Assembly: GCA_945285405.1 (NCBI GenBank)
Contig: CALYQJ010000002.1
Span: 62,001 to 126,000, forward strand
Direction: 5' to 3'
Source: an uncultured Lactobacillaceae bacterium
GTDB lineage: Bacteria > Bacillota > Bacilli > Lactobacillales > Lactobacillaceae
DNA: 64,000 nucleotides
In this document: positions 1 through 9,217 of the stretch, in pieces
Numbering within the stretch: the stretch's first letter is position 1
Layout of the letters: each line of letters starts with the position of its first letter
Notes under the pieces: generated by a model
What the model was told of the DNA's origin: nothing
The model's database searches: none
Seen by the model: only the letters and a program-made list of their open reading frames with translations
Position numbers and translations under genes: made by a program

Positions 1-24
1 TTGAAAAAAATAATAATCAATTTT

Positions 25-1254
25 TTAAGAAATTAATTTCCACGTACATCCAAGTTGGTAATCAGAAAAAACTTTTGCAGCAGTTTCTTTTACTTGATCC
101 ACCCTGAGCTTCTTAACAAAGTTTAAAGAACTTACTGCATCTTCCAAATTATATTTACCATCATTTTCCCAAGCAGCTATTTCATTAATTGAGTCAAATG
201 ATTGAATATACTTTCCAATAAAATTTTTAATTGTAATAGCAAATTTTTCGGTGGACACTAAACGACTTAGTAAAGTCATTTCTGTATTATAAATAACCTC
301 TTTTGGCAATTCTGTCAAACAAGAAAAATAAATTAATGTAAAATTTTTTTCAACAACAAAATCATAGTAAAAGTCATCATTAATAATACCTTGATTATAC
401 ATTTTATGAAAGAAATGGCTGCGTTTACCTAACATATTTTCTAAATAAAGAGAAAAAGACAAGGCTTCCTGATAACTTAAATGTTGTTGGGGTAAGGACC
501 AGCCATAAAATAGTTTCACTAATTTATGATGAGGAAAATTAAAAATATCAGGCACTTTTTTAAAATAATACTGGTCAACATCAAATTTATTTTTTTGGGG
601 AGTAATTAAATTGAATTTTTTAACACAATCTAAAAGTTGCTCCATTGTAATAGGCCCACAAACATATAAAACCATGTTCTCAGGTTGATAAAAACTATTA
701 TAAACTTCTTGTAATAATTTCGAGTTTATTTGTTGTAAAGATTGAGTAGTGCCTAAAATATCTGTTTCTAAAGGAGTTCCAGGATATAATTGAGCTAAAA
801 GTTTACTATACAATTGAGATTCAGCATCATCATCAGTAATTTTCATTTCTGATTCAATAATACTAATTTCTTTAAAAATAATTTCAGAAGAAAAATAAGG
901 ATTACAAACTAAATCAAAAAGAAATTCAATACTCCGTTGAAAATAATTACGATCTCTTTTCAAACACGTATAAAAAAAATCAGTAGAGTTATATGTAGTA
1001 TATGCATTTACATTAATTCCTAATTTAGAAAAAAGTGAATCAATTTCATAATTCTTCTTATGAAATAAAAGATGCTCCATTAAATGTGCAGTTCCAGCAG
1101 GAACCGATTTAGTTCCAAGCTTTATATTACTTGAACCAAAATGAACAATTAATTGAACATTAAAAACTTTAAAATTTGGTTTTTCAATTAATTTGATTGT
1201 TAAACCATTTTTTAATTTTTTTATTGTAAAACGATTTTCTGATGCAAAATTCAT
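25..1254 (-). CDS. yfmH: M16-family peptidase-like protein YfmH (zinc-site partner)
   Basis: This 409-residue protein belongs to the M16 (insulinase/processing peptidase) superfamily. The inverted zinc motif HLMEH is visible at residues 57-61, and a Glu-rich stretch near residues 127-136 can supply the third metal ligand. It therefore looks like the catalytic half of a two-gene M16 pair. Current family naming ties YfmF/YfmH to the 5-aminopentanol modification of elongation factor P (ymfH in Bacillus), but the exact reaction is not evident from sequence. The start ATG lies one base after the yfmF stop, so the pair is translationally coupled downstream of ftsK. The gene is complete. I am confident in the family and moderately so in the biological role. 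Confidence 0.88.
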   Translation of the reverse strand: MNFASENRFTIKKLKNGLTIKLIEKPNFKVFNVQLIVHFGSSNIKLGTKSVPAGTAHLMEHLLFHKKNYEIDSLFSKLGINVNAYTTYNSTDFFYTCLKRDRNYFQRSIEFLFDLVCNPYFSSEIIFKEISIIESEMKITDDDAESQLYSKLLAQLYPGTPLETDILGTTQSLQQINSKLLQEVYNSFYQPENMVLYVCGPITMEQLLDCVKKFNLITPQKNKFDVDQYYFKKVPDIFNFPHHKLVKLFYGWSLPQQHLSYQEALSFSLYLENMLGKRSHFFHKMYNQGIINDDFYYDFVVEKNFTLIYFSCLTELPKEVIYNTEMTLLSRLVSTEKFAITIKNFIGKYIQSFDSINEIAAWENDGKYNLEDAVSSLNFVKKLRVDQVKETAAKVFSDYQLGCTWKLIS

Positions 1255-1255
1255 T

Positions 1256-2515
1256 TTAAATTCCCCGATACCACATTTTTATTCCTGGATGAATTTGTTC
1301 ACAACAAGATATTAAATCCTCAGGAGTAACCAACTGAATTTCTTTGATCAAGTCTTCATTATTTATATAATTAGGAACAATAAATTTCATTTTTTGCTGT
1401 TCCAAATCAAACAATCGACCATCATTTTGATAAAGTAATAAGTTTTTTATGGCTTCCTTCGCATTTTTCAAAATATCAGTTTTATATGCATTTTCTTTTA
1501 TTTTTTTAAAAGTTTCTTCGATTTTTTGATCTACCAATTCAAACTGATTTTCATTAAGTGTGGCATAAACATAAAAACAATTTAAACCAAAACTTAAACT
1601 ACTATAAACTTCATAAGATAATTGACATTTTTCACGAATTTCCTGAAATAAAAAAGATTCAGAATCTCCCCCAAATATTTGATTAAAGATTAACCACGCT
1701 GCGTAATGTTCCCCACGATAACGAGCATGCCCATTAAGATAATATTGCTGTAAAAGAATGCTTTCTTTAAAAGTAGTCCTTTGTTCTTCGATTAAAGCTT
1801 GGGAAGGTTTAGTTTCGATGTAGTAGGGATTACTTAAATCCCATCCTAACCGTGGAAAAAAACGTTCTAAAAAATTTTGAATTACACGACGATTTTCAGA
1901 ACTTAAAGTAAAACCATCGTAATAAATATTAATGCAAGAAGTTTGTAGAAGATGTTGCCAAAGATCATATACTTGATCTAATTTAACTGAATTTAATTGT
2001 GTAAAAGTTCCACTTAAAGGAACATTTAATTGATTTGAAGAAATATAATGAGGTAATGCTTGATAAAAAATTAAAGTTTGAGGATCAGTTAAATTATCTT
2101 TTAAAATATTTTTACAATACTTTTTTTCATTTTCAAAAAATTCTTGAACTCGATCATTTTGATCAAAAATAATTTCCTGTAAAAAATTAATTAAATCCGA
2201 AAAACAATATCGTGAATCTTTTAATAAACGTGGATGAACAAAACTCAATGTAAAAGAAAAATCAGCTGTTGTTCCAAAAAAGTCATAATCGATATCTAAA
2301 TTTGCCCCATAATGCGTTTCTAAAAAATCGATAATCTGTTGATGCAACTTAAATTTTGTGGAATGCTTTTTTAAGAGACCACTAAGTAAATTCAAATCAG
2401 CAAAATACTGGGCATTTGTAGGAAAAACTAGATCAACTTGAAAAATAGCTGTATTAAATTTATCCCTTTCATTAAGATAAAAATTAACACCTTTTTTAAT
2501 TCTTATTGTTTGCAT
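1256..2515 (-). CDS. yfmF: M16-family inactive-partner protein YfmF
   Basis: This 419-residue M16-fold protein has no HxxEH zinc motif. At the equivalent place, residues 41-55, there is a Leu/Lys-rich stretch instead. This is the expected non-catalytic partner of YfmH, and together they should form a closed M16 chamber. It begins two bases after the ftsK stop and runs straight into yfmH, so ftsK-yfmF-yfmH reads as one transcript. Family naming links the pair to EF-P modification; that role comes from the family and is not visible here. It is a cytoplasmic protein with no signal peptide or membrane segment. Confidence 0.86.
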   Translation of the reverse strand: MQTIRIKKGVNFYLNERDKFNTAIFQVDLVFPTNAQYFADLNLLSGLLKKHSTKFKLHQQIIDFLETHYGANLDIDYDFFGTTADFSFTLSFVHPRLLKDSRYCFSDLINFLQEIIFDQNDRVQEFFENEKKYCKNILKDNLTDPQTLIFYQALPHYISSNQLNVPLSGTFTQLNSVKLDQVYDLWQHLLQTSCINIYYDGFTLSSENRRVIQNFLERFFPRLGWDLSNPYYIETKPSQALIEEQRTTFKESILLQQYYLNGHARYRGEHYAAWLIFNQIFGGDSESFLFQEIREKCQLSYEVYSSLSFGLNCFYVYATLNENQFELVDQKIEETFKKIKENAYKTDILKNAKEAIKNLLLYQNDGRLFDLEQQKMKFIVPNYINNEDLIKEIQLVTPEDLISCCEQIHPGIKMWYRGI

Positions 2516-2517
2516 GA

Positions 2518-4800
2518 TTACTTATTCTCATTTGCCGACTTTGGCTCCTTAACTAAATTATTATCTGAAAAATTTGATTTTTTTTGGTAAAAATAACTAT
2601 CAATTTTTGTTAAAAAAACTTCACGAGGCTTAGATCCATTTTTAGGACCAATTAATCCTTCTTGCTCCATTTCATCAATTAGAGAAGCCGCTCGATTGTA
2701 ACCAATTTTGAAATAGCGTTGTAACATAGAGGAACTCGCAGCCTGTTTGTCATAAACAATCTTTAACGCATCCTCAAAAAGTTCATCTTGACTATTATGA
2801 GATTCCTTAACCTCATCTATTTCATCAATTGAAACATCAAATTTATTATCATATTTTGGCCTGCCTTGCTTTTTAACAAATTTAATAATAGATTCGACGT
2901 CATCCGTAGAAATATAAGCACCTTGCAACCTAATAGGATTAGATGCTCCCATTGGATGAAATAACATATCTCCATGACCAATTAATTTTTCTGCACCATT
3001 TGCATCTAAAATTGTTCGTGAATCTACTCCACTCGACACCGCAAAAGCTATTCTTGATGGTATATTTGCTTTAATCAACCCAGTTATTACGTCTACTGAT
3101 GGTCGTTGGGTAGCAATAATCATATGAATGCCAGCAGCGCGAGCCAATTGCGCTAAGCGAATAACTGCTGATTCTACTTTGGCTCCTGCTACCATCATTA
3201 AATCAGACAATTCATCTATTATAATCAAAATATATGGCAAAATATCCTGAGCATCATCAGACTTAAGTTTATTTTTATTATATTCATTAATATTTCGAGA
3301 CCCAGTTTCTTTAAATAATTCATAACGTCGATCCATTTCTATAACTGCTTGATTTAAAGCACCAGCAGCTTTTTTAGGATCAGTAACAACTGGAGTTAAT
3401 AAATGAGGAATATCATTATAAACATTTAATTCCACTTTTTTAGGATCAACTAAAATTAATTGAACCTGATCTGGACGTGCCATCATTAAAACACTAATCA
3501 AAATTTCATTAATTGAAACTGATTTTCCAGAACCTGTCGATCCTGCAATTAATAAGTGAGGCATTTTAGCCAAATTCATCGCTACTACATCACCCTTAAT
3601 ATCTCTGCCTAAAGGAACTTCTAAAATATTTTGAGTATTTTTTATTTGGGAAAACTCTTCCCAAGTATCTCTAAAATAAACGGGTGTCGGATTAGAGTTT
3701 GGAACTTCTATCCCAATTCGCGATTTTCCTGGAATAGGTGCCTCAATCCGGATATCAGGATTAGCTAAAGCTAAAGCTAAATTATCACTTAGACCTAAAA
3801 TACGACTAATTTTTACACCGTGAGGTGGTTCAATTTCAATTTGGGTAACTGAACTGCCAATACTTGCTCCAGTAACTTGAACTGCTATCTTAAATTCAGC
3901 AAAAGTATCAACAATTTTTTCTTCTTTGTCTTTAAGTTCTTCTTTAGTTAACCCTCCTTTAATTGCTTTTGTAGGATTTAACTGTTTAATTGACGGTAAT
4001 TGATAATTAGAGTAATGAGAATTAATGGTTTTTGAATATATTTCATCTAAATTCTGTTCCTCATTATCTATTGATGAAGTTGAATTAGCTAAATTTTTTT
4101 TAGAAGGTAATTGCATTAAAGTATTCGCAAGTGGATCTGGAGTTATTTCAGATTCATTACTCTTGGAGGAAGTACTTTTTATTTTTTTATCTGATGAAAC
4201 AATCATTGGCGTATGATCAAACAAATCATAAAAAAATTTTCCTAAATCTTGACAAAAATTAACAATTTTTTGAAAAGGAATATCTAACAATATAATAGAT
4301 CCCCAAATTAAAAGAAGTATACTGACTAAATATGTACCAATCCATGAAAAAAAATGATAAGATCCACTATATATTAAAGCCCCCAACATACCAATAAAGG
4401 TCGAATGTTTTAAAGATCCATGAACAAAATTATTTTTAATATGATTAAAAGTAATTGATAAAAAATCACTATTAATTTGATTTAAAGGAAAAATGATTGC
4501 TCCTAAAAATTGCATTACTCCAATAAAAACAAGTAAAGAACCAATTATTTTTTTAAATTTTATCTTTGGAAAATGTCCTTTAATAAATAAATAACTTCCA
4601 CTTAAAATTAACAATAAATCAAAAATAAAAAAAATATCACCAACAAAAAATCGGGCAATATTAGCCATGAATACTCCAAAAGGGCCACTTATTCTTTGAG
4701 TAATACCAAAAATTCCAATTAAAATTAAGATTAATCCGCTAACATTTACCGCATAGTTTACTTTTTTTTGATTTTTTCTTTTTGTTATTTTTTTGGCCAT
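2518..4800 (-). CDS. ftsK: DNA translocase FtsK/SpoIIIE
   Basis: This 760-residue ATP-driven DNA pump clears chromosome termini through the closing septum. Four membrane segments lie within residues 20-172, followed by a low-complexity Ser/Asn/Asp linker (about 200-270). The motor carries Walker A GSTGSGKS at 420-427, a Walker B region near 520-530 (IIIDELSDLM) and the FtsK signature TQRPSVDVITG. The C-terminal winged-helix gamma domain (about 675-745) would read polar KOPS/SRS-type sequences. The length is normal for the short Lactobacillaceae FtsK. It heads the transcript continuing into yfmF and yfmH; DUF1149 lies 37 bases upstream. Confidence 0.95.
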   Translation of the reverse strand: MAKKITKRKNQKKVNYAVNVSGLILILIGIFGITQRISGPFGVFMANIARFFVGDIFFIFDLLLILSGSYLFIKGHFPKIKFKKIIGSLLVFIGVMQFLGAIIFPLNQINSDFLSITFNHIKNNFVHGSLKHSTFIGMLGALIYSGSYHFFSWIGTYLVSILLLIWGSIILLDIPFQKIVNFCQDLGKFFYDLFDHTPMIVSSDKKIKSTSSKSNESEITPDPLANTLMQLPSKKNLANSTSSIDNEEQNLDEIYSKTINSHYSNYQLPSIKQLNPTKAIKGGLTKEELKDKEEKIVDTFAEFKIAVQVTGASIGSSVTQIEIEPPHGVKISRILGLSDNLALALANPDIRIEAPIPGKSRIGIEVPNSNPTPVYFRDTWEEFSQIKNTQNILEVPLGRDIKGDVVAMNLAKMPHLLIAGSTGSGKSVSINEILISVLMMARPDQVQLILVDPKKVELNVYNDIPHLLTPVVTDPKKAAGALNQAVIEMDRRYELFKETGSRNINEYNKNKLKSDDAQDILPYILIIIDELSDLMMVAGAKVESAVIRLAQLARAAGIHMIIATQRPSVDVITGLIKANIPSRIAFAVSSGVDSRTILDANGAEKLIGHGDMLFHPMGASNPIRLQGAYISTDDVESIIKFVKKQGRPKYDNKFDVSIDEIDEVKESHNSQDELFEDALKIVYDKQAASSSMLQRYFKIGYNRAASLIDEMEQEGLIGPKNGSKPREVFLTKIDSYFYQKKSNFSDNNLVKEPKSANENK

Positions 4801-4837
4801 CTATCCTCTATATTAATTATCATTTTAATTCAATTTG

Positions 4838-5263
4838 TTAAAGGGAATCAGCATTTTCATCTTTTCCAGCTTTTGCGATAAAATTCAAGTTAATTCCGTG
4901 ATCCAAAACTAATGTAGTCACTTCATAAGTTAAAGTTTCAATCAATTCAATAATTGGACGTGATAATTTCTTTATGGCTTCAGGAGGTAATTCACTTTCA
5001 ATTCCTGAAAAGCCCTCTATCCATACAAGTTGCTTCATTAAACCAGAAATTGCAAAATTTTGTTGTGGTGGGACAAAATCAAAAGGCACTATAACTTCAA
5101 TAACAGAATCTGTTTCAGGAACTTTAACTGATATACTTTTTTTAATTTCTTCTAAATTTAGTTTATGAAGTTGAACTCCAATCCCACTTGTTTGAGAACT
5201 TTTACGTTGAGAAAGATCATAATGAAAAGCTTGGACAAAAATTGGCTGTCTTTTTAAATGCAT
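4838..5263 (-). CDS. DUF1149 family protein
   Basis: This 141-residue cytoplasmic protein is a recognisable member of DUF1149, a family of lactic acid bacteria with a SecB-like fold but no established function. It starts with a short basic segment (MHLKRQPIFVQAF) and has no membrane segment or metal motif. It sits between trmL and ftsK, the usual family neighbourhood. Spacing is 16 bases from trmL and 37 to ftsK, so it is probably co-transcribed with both. A chaperone-like role is only an inference from the fold. The ORF on the opposite strand is a shadow. Confidence 0.8.
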   Translation of the reverse strand: MHLKRQPIFVQAFHYDLSQRKSSQTSGIGVQLHKLNLEEIKKSISVKVPETDSVIEVIVPFDFVPPQQNFAISGLMKQLVWIEGFSGIESELPPEAIKKLSRPIIELIETLTYEVTTLVLDHGINLNFIAKAGKDENADSL

Positions 5264-5279
5264 AATAATAACCTCGTTT

Positions 5280-5786
5280 TTACTTTAACTTATCGTAAGC
5301 ATAGTGATGAACACATTCAAGACCATCAAAATTATGTTGTCTTAACACTTCAAATAAAACAATTGCAACACTGTTTGCTAAATTTAAAGCTCTAATTTGA
5401 TCTGTCATTGGTATTCGAATACATTTTTGAGAATTAGATCGTAGAAATTTCTCAGGTAAACCTTTAGTTTCTCTACCAAACATTAAATAATTATCCTGAT
5501 CTGTTGGATAATTAACTTCTGTATAAATTTTACTAGCAAACTTGGTAACTAAAAAAAGATGCGCTTCGCTTGGAAAATTAGTCATAAATTCTTCTAAAGA
5601 ATCATGATACGTAATTTTTACTGATTTCCAATAATCTAAACCCGCTCTTTTTAAATGCTTTTCATCAGTCGAAAAACCCAAAGGGCGAATTAAATCCAAA
5701 TGAGTTCCTGTTCCAGCGCAAGTTCGAGCAATATTACCAGTATTAGATGGAATTTCAGGAGCAAATAATACAATATGATTAGTCAT
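5280..5786 (-). CDS. trmL: tRNA (cytidine/uridine-34-2'-O)-methyltransferase TrmL
   Basis: This 168-residue SPOUT-class methyltransferase 2'-O-methylates the wobble base of tRNA-Leu isoacceptors using S-adenosylmethionine. The N-terminal APEIPSNTGNIARTC motif, the knot-forming segment GRETKGLPEKFL (about 103-114) and the IPMTDQIRALNLANSVAIV segment are all present, and the length is typical of a minimal SPOUT enzyme. The start overlaps the 3' end of the preceding AI-2E-family gene by 8 bases, which suggests coupled translation. It is a housekeeping gene with no anomaly. Confidence 0.93.
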   Translation of the reverse strand: MTNHIVLFAPEIPSNTGNIARTCAGTGTHLDLIRPLGFSTDEKHLKRAGLDYWKSVKITYHDSLEEFMTNFPSEAHLFLVTKFASKIYTEVNYPTDQDNYLMFGRETKGLPEKFLRSNSQKCIRIPMTDQIRALNLANSVAIVLFEVLRQHNFDGLECVHHYAYDKLK

Positions 5787-6987
5787 TATGAGTTGTTACA
5801 TCCTTTTCTTCATTTTCTTCATTTTCTTCATATGCACCACTGTGAACTTTATACCAATTAAAAATTCGACTAACTATAATCTTTATTACTGCATAAATGG
5901 GAATTCCAAAAATAACTCCAAATAACCCTAATAAATTACCAGCAGTTAAAAGAACTAAAAGAGTAGTTACTGGGTGCATTTTCATACTAGCACTCATTAC
6001 AAGTGGAGAAATTAATTGGCTTTCAATTAGCCACTCAACTATAAAAACAATTAGTACTTTTACAACCATTACGGGCGAAACAAAAAAGGCAACAATGATA
6101 GTAGGAATTTCAGAAAGCCAAGATCCAAAGAATGGAATAACATTAAAAATTCCAGCCAAAATTCCTAAAAGTAAGCCGTATCTCAACCCAATAATTGTAT
6201 AGCCAATTATAAAAATAATTGCGACAAAAAAAGCGACAGTTAGTTGTCCACGAATATAAAGAGATACTTGTTGATTGATGTCTTCCAAAATTTTAATGGC
6301 ACTCAATCGATATTTAACTGGAATTATATTTCCAACCGATCTTTTTAATTTAGGACCATCTTTTAACATAAAGAAAAGAATAAATGGAACAGTAACAATA
6401 TTTACTAATGCTGAAGCTATTTTACCTAAAATACCGGTTAAATTTTTTAATACCTCTTGAACTAAATGAGCTATTTGTGAAGAGGATGATTTAAAATAAT
6501 TACCCAAATATTGATAAACATTATCCGATATTCCTTTTACCATATGAGAATCAAATCTATTAGCAACCCAGTTAACAAAAATTTGATAATAATGTGGAAT
6601 ACTTGAACCTAAAGCGACTACTTGACTAACAATCATTGGAATTATATAAAAAATTAGAAACAATAAAATTAAGAATATAATGATAAATAGTGCAATAATA
6701 GTAATGACTTTTTTAATGTGAAATTTTTTTTGAAAAAATTCAACTATTGGATTAAGTAAATAAAAAAGTAATCCAGAAATTAAAACTGGGACAAAAATGG
6801 CTAAAATAAATTGGCGGATTGGATTAAAAATTCCTCGCACCTGAATTAATAGAAAAATTGCAATTAAAAATAAAATTACATTAATTAAAATTATAGTAAA
6901 TTTATTATTTAAAAAGCGACGATAAAACCATGATTTTCTTTGTTGATTTATTGAATTTAACTTTTGAGAAGGTATTTTATTCATCAT
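5779..6987 (-). CDS. AI-2E family transporter (first copy)
   Basis: This eight-segment integral membrane protein of about 402 residues belongs to the AI-2E/PerM family. Hydrophobic stretches fill residues 30-110 and 150-375, with the family feature PFILFFMLKDGP in the middle. The tail is very acidic (EENEENEEKD). Members export small signals or ions; the substrate is not predictable here. I place the start at ATG 6985-6987, giving MMNKIPSQ. The ORF extends to a TTG at 7008, but that would add only seven mostly hydrophobic residues and deepen the overlap with the gutA-like gene. A second, diverged copy lies at 37104-38231. Confidence 0.82.
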   Translation of the reverse strand: MMNKIPSQKLNSINQQRKSWFYRRFLNNKFTIILINVILFLIAIFLLIQVRGIFNPIRQFILAIFVPVLISGLLFYLLNPIVEFFQKKFHIKKVITIIALFIIIFLILLFLIFYIIPMIVSQVVALGSSIPHYYQIFVNWVANRFDSHMVKGISDNVYQYLGNYFKSSSSQIAHLVQEVLKNLTGILGKIASALVNIVTVPFILFFMLKDGPKLKRSVGNIIPVKYRLSAIKILEDINQQVSLYIRGQLTVAFFVAIIFIIGYTIIGLRYGLLLGILAGIFNVIPFFGSWLSEIPTIIVAFFVSPVMVVKVLIVFIVEWLIESQLISPLVMSASMKMHPVTTLLVLLTAGNLLGLFGVIFGIPIYAVIKIIVSRIFNWYKVHSGAYEENEENEEKDVTTHND

Positions 6988-7345
6988 TAAAAGTAATAAT
7001 ATTACCAACCTGAAATTCTTCAGATTTTAAATTACCATCTAAATAAACTGCACTAGCTAAATGGCCATTTTGCTTGCCAAAAAACAAATTAACATGACAA
7101 ATTGTTCGCATATTTTCTTCTACTAACGATCCAACATAATTAACATTTAGTACTTGGGATCCAATAAGCACTTTTTGACCAATTTTAAGTTCGAATTTCT
7201 GTTGTAACTCAGGAACGACAAATTTTTGACTCATCGAAACATGAGCAATTTCACCAGTAACGTTATCACCAAATAAAACTACCATTTGGTCATCTTTGTT
7301 CAATGCCTGATTACCAATTCTTGTAATTCTAGTTTTAAATTTCAA
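6977..7345 (-). CDS. Orphan PTS glucitol/sorbitol-type IIA protein (GutA/SrlB-like)
   Basis: This 122-residue protein resembles the glucitol/sorbitol-specific PTS enzyme IIA along its whole length. It has the TRIG...DQM start, the VGSLVEENMRTICHVNLFF block and the closing VGNIITF strand, all at the same spacing as E. coli SrlB. His36 (AHVS) lies near the position of the phosphorylated His of the family, though I cannot align it with certainty. No IIB, IIC or sorbitol dehydrogenase gene is nearby, so it is probably a regulatory or vestigial PTS protein. It starts at TTG behind an AGGAG about 11 bases away and overlaps the AI-2E-family gene. Confidence 0.72.
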   Translation of the reverse strand: MKFKTRITRIGNQALNKDDQMVVLFGDNVTGEIAHVSMSQKFVVPELQQKFELKIGQKVLIGSQVLNVNYVGSLVEENMRTICHVNLFFGKQNGHLASAVYLDGNLKSEEFQVGNIITFNDE

Positions 7346-7403
7346 ATTTATTGAAGCTCCTACCAGTTTTTCTTATCTAATTGTAGCAGATTTATTACTC
7401 TTC

Positions 7404-8603
7404 TTAAGATTTATTTACTTTTTTTTGACTAAACAAATTAATTAAAATATTAATTAAAACTAAAAAAGCACTAGCTAAAAAGATTCCACGATAATCAAAA
7501 ATACCAGAAATAAATGAACCTATTAAAGGGCCAACCATAGCGCCTAAAGACATAAAACTTTGATTATATGCAAATACTCTACTAATATCTTCTTGCCTAG
7601 TATATCTCGTTAATAAAGAATTAACTGAAGGTAACATTGTGGCATTACTAAAACCAATTAAAAAGCGCATAATAATAAGCATGAAAATTGTATTAACAAA
7701 ACTCGTGCCAAGCTGAATAAAGAAAGCAAAACTAAAACCAAATAAGAGCATTTTTTCAGCACCTATCTGATCACCAATACGGCCAAAAATTGGTGCTGTT
7801 AAAGCAGTTGCTATCCCAGGTGCTGCAGAAACAATTCCTGCCATTAAAGCAATATTGCCTCTATTATTCATTAATTGCTTTACATACAATGAAACGATTG
7901 GATTAATTGAAAGATTTATCATTTGAATCACCATTGTAGTAATAAATAAGCTAATTATTAACTTGCGATTAGCCATTTTAGCTAAAAATTCTTTACCTGA
8001 AGTTAATTCTTCTTTTTTACGTGGTTTAAATTTTTCTTTAATAAAGAAAATCGTAATTAGGAAAACTAAAAATAAACCTAAACCGGTAATAAAGAAAGTA
8101 TGACGTAAGCTAAATATAGAAGCAAAAACACCACCTAACAACGGTCCTAAAAATCCACCTGCAGTTGACCCTGTAACAATAATTCCCAAAGCTCTTCCAA
8201 CATTTTCTTTAGGAGTATTTGCTGCAATTAAAGCATTAGCATTACTAACATAACCACCAAAAAATCCTTGAAAAAGCCTTAAAATAATCATTTCCCAAAT
8301 ATTAGTGGCCATACCCATCAAAGTAAAAGCAATGCACATACCTAAAGCAGCCCTAATTAGCATTACTCTGCGTCCTGACCGATCTGCAAGTTTTCCCCAA
8401 AACGGAGAGGAGATTGCCATAGCAAAAAAAGCGGCTGCATAAGCTATTCCACTATAAATTCCTAGGCTACTTTTAGTAAAATGCCCCATACCAGCAATAT
8501 ATAAAGATAAAAATGGGGTTACCTCACTTAAGCTCATTGAAACAATAAATACTCCAATGGTTAAAACCACTAAGTTTCGTTTTGCCTGAATATTATCTTT
8601 CAC
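7404..8603 (-). CDS. MFS multidrug-type efflux transporter
   Basis: This 399-residue major facilitator protein has twelve predicted membrane segments. The cytoplasmic loop 2-3 carries the classic motif A (GKLADRSGRRVML, about residues 65-77), and segment 5 has the drug/proton-antiporter type STAGGFLGPLLGG. It resembles the MdtG/PmrA group of drug exporters; the substrate is unknown. The gene has a good AGGAG before its ATG and a promoter-like pair at 8630-8657. It may lead a short transcript into the gutA-like and AI-2E-family genes. Confidence 0.85.
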   Translation of the reverse strand: MKDNIQAKRNLVVLTIGVFIVSMSLSEVTPFLSLYIAGMGHFTKSSLGIYSGIAYAAAFFAMAISSPFWGKLADRSGRRVMLIRAALGMCIAFTLMGMATNIWEMIILRLFQGFFGGYVSNANALIAANTPKENVGRALGIIVTGSTAGGFLGPLLGGVFASIFSLRHTFFITGLGLFLVFLITIFFIKEKFKPRKKEELTSGKEFLAKMANRKLIISLFITTMVIQMINLSINPIVSLYVKQLMNNRGNIALMAGIVSAAPGIATALTAPIFGRIGDQIGAEKMLLFGFSFAFFIQLGTSFVNTIFMLIIMRFLIGFSNATMLPSVNSLLTRYTRQEDISRVFAYNQSFMSLGAMVGPLIGSFISGIFDYRGIFLASAFLVLINILINLFSQKKVNKS

Positions 8604-8629
8604 ATTTTCACTCCTATCTAATAAATTAA

Positions 8630-8657
8630 ATTACAGTCATTAGAATTGGAATAACAA
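8630..8657 (-). promoter_or_regulatory. Candidate promoter of the MFS gene
   Basis: On the minus strand TTGTTA (8657-8652), a 16-base spacer and TGTAAT (8635-8630) lie about 27 bases upstream of the MFS ATG. Both boxes are one to two mismatches from the SigA consensus. Judged by eye. Confidence 0.4.
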
Positions 8658-9170
8658 TTAACGATATCAAAGTTCCGTAGTTACCATACTGCAACGAAAT
8701 TACATTAGCATCACATATCATAGTTTTAAAAATTAATAATCATTAAGTTCTAAAAATATTTATATTGCAACGTTAATTAGTAAATATTAAAATTTAATAA
8801 CATTTTTTAATTTTAAGGTCGGATAAAACATTTTATAGCTATCAATTTAACAAATATAATGTTAAAATAAAAACAAAATATTTAACCTCTATTCTATGTT
8901 ATTCATTCATATAAAATTATAAATATTACTTTTAATTTTAAAATAATGTGATGAAAATATATCAAAAAATAATTACTAGACTACTTTTATATTTTTTCAT
9001 GCAACGTGCAATTACTGCTATACTAACTAATTGTCTTAAAAATAATCAACAATATTGGTAGCATTAATTTACTTCTCTTTCCGAAAAACTGTATCTATTT
9101 ATCCTACCACTTTTTGTCATTAATTAATTAAAACAAACAAGATCCAACTTTTTTAAAAATAATTTAATTA

Positions 9171-9206
9171 TAATAAAAATCCCAAAATTATTTAATTATT
9201 GGGATT
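9171..9206 (-). terminator. Rho-independent terminator of ltaS
   Basis: Just after the ltaS stop the minus strand reads AATCCCAA, an AT-rich inner stem and loop, then TTGGGATT followed by TTTTATTA. The outer 8-bp arms pair perfectly and a further 4 bp can pair with one bulge. It closes the long minus-strand block. Confidence 0.75.
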
Positions 9207-9217
9207 AATATATAAAA

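Larger units (their letters stand above)
8604..9217. other. Gene-free AT-rich interval
   Basis: This is 614 bases between the MFS gene and ltaS. The right-hand 50 bases hold the ltaS terminator and the left-hand 55 bases the MFS promoter. The middle (about 8660-9170) is very AT-rich. It has no ORF with a ribosome site, no RNA gene I recognise, and only short scattered repeats such as GCAACG (8691, 8767, 9002). It could be a decayed gene or a spacer. Confidence 0.6.

Noticed and set aside
8951..9061. 36-codon plus-strand ORF with a hydrophobic core in the gene-free interval
   Set aside because: No ribosome-binding site, no promoter pair and no recognisable sequence; expected by chance in AT-rich DNA.
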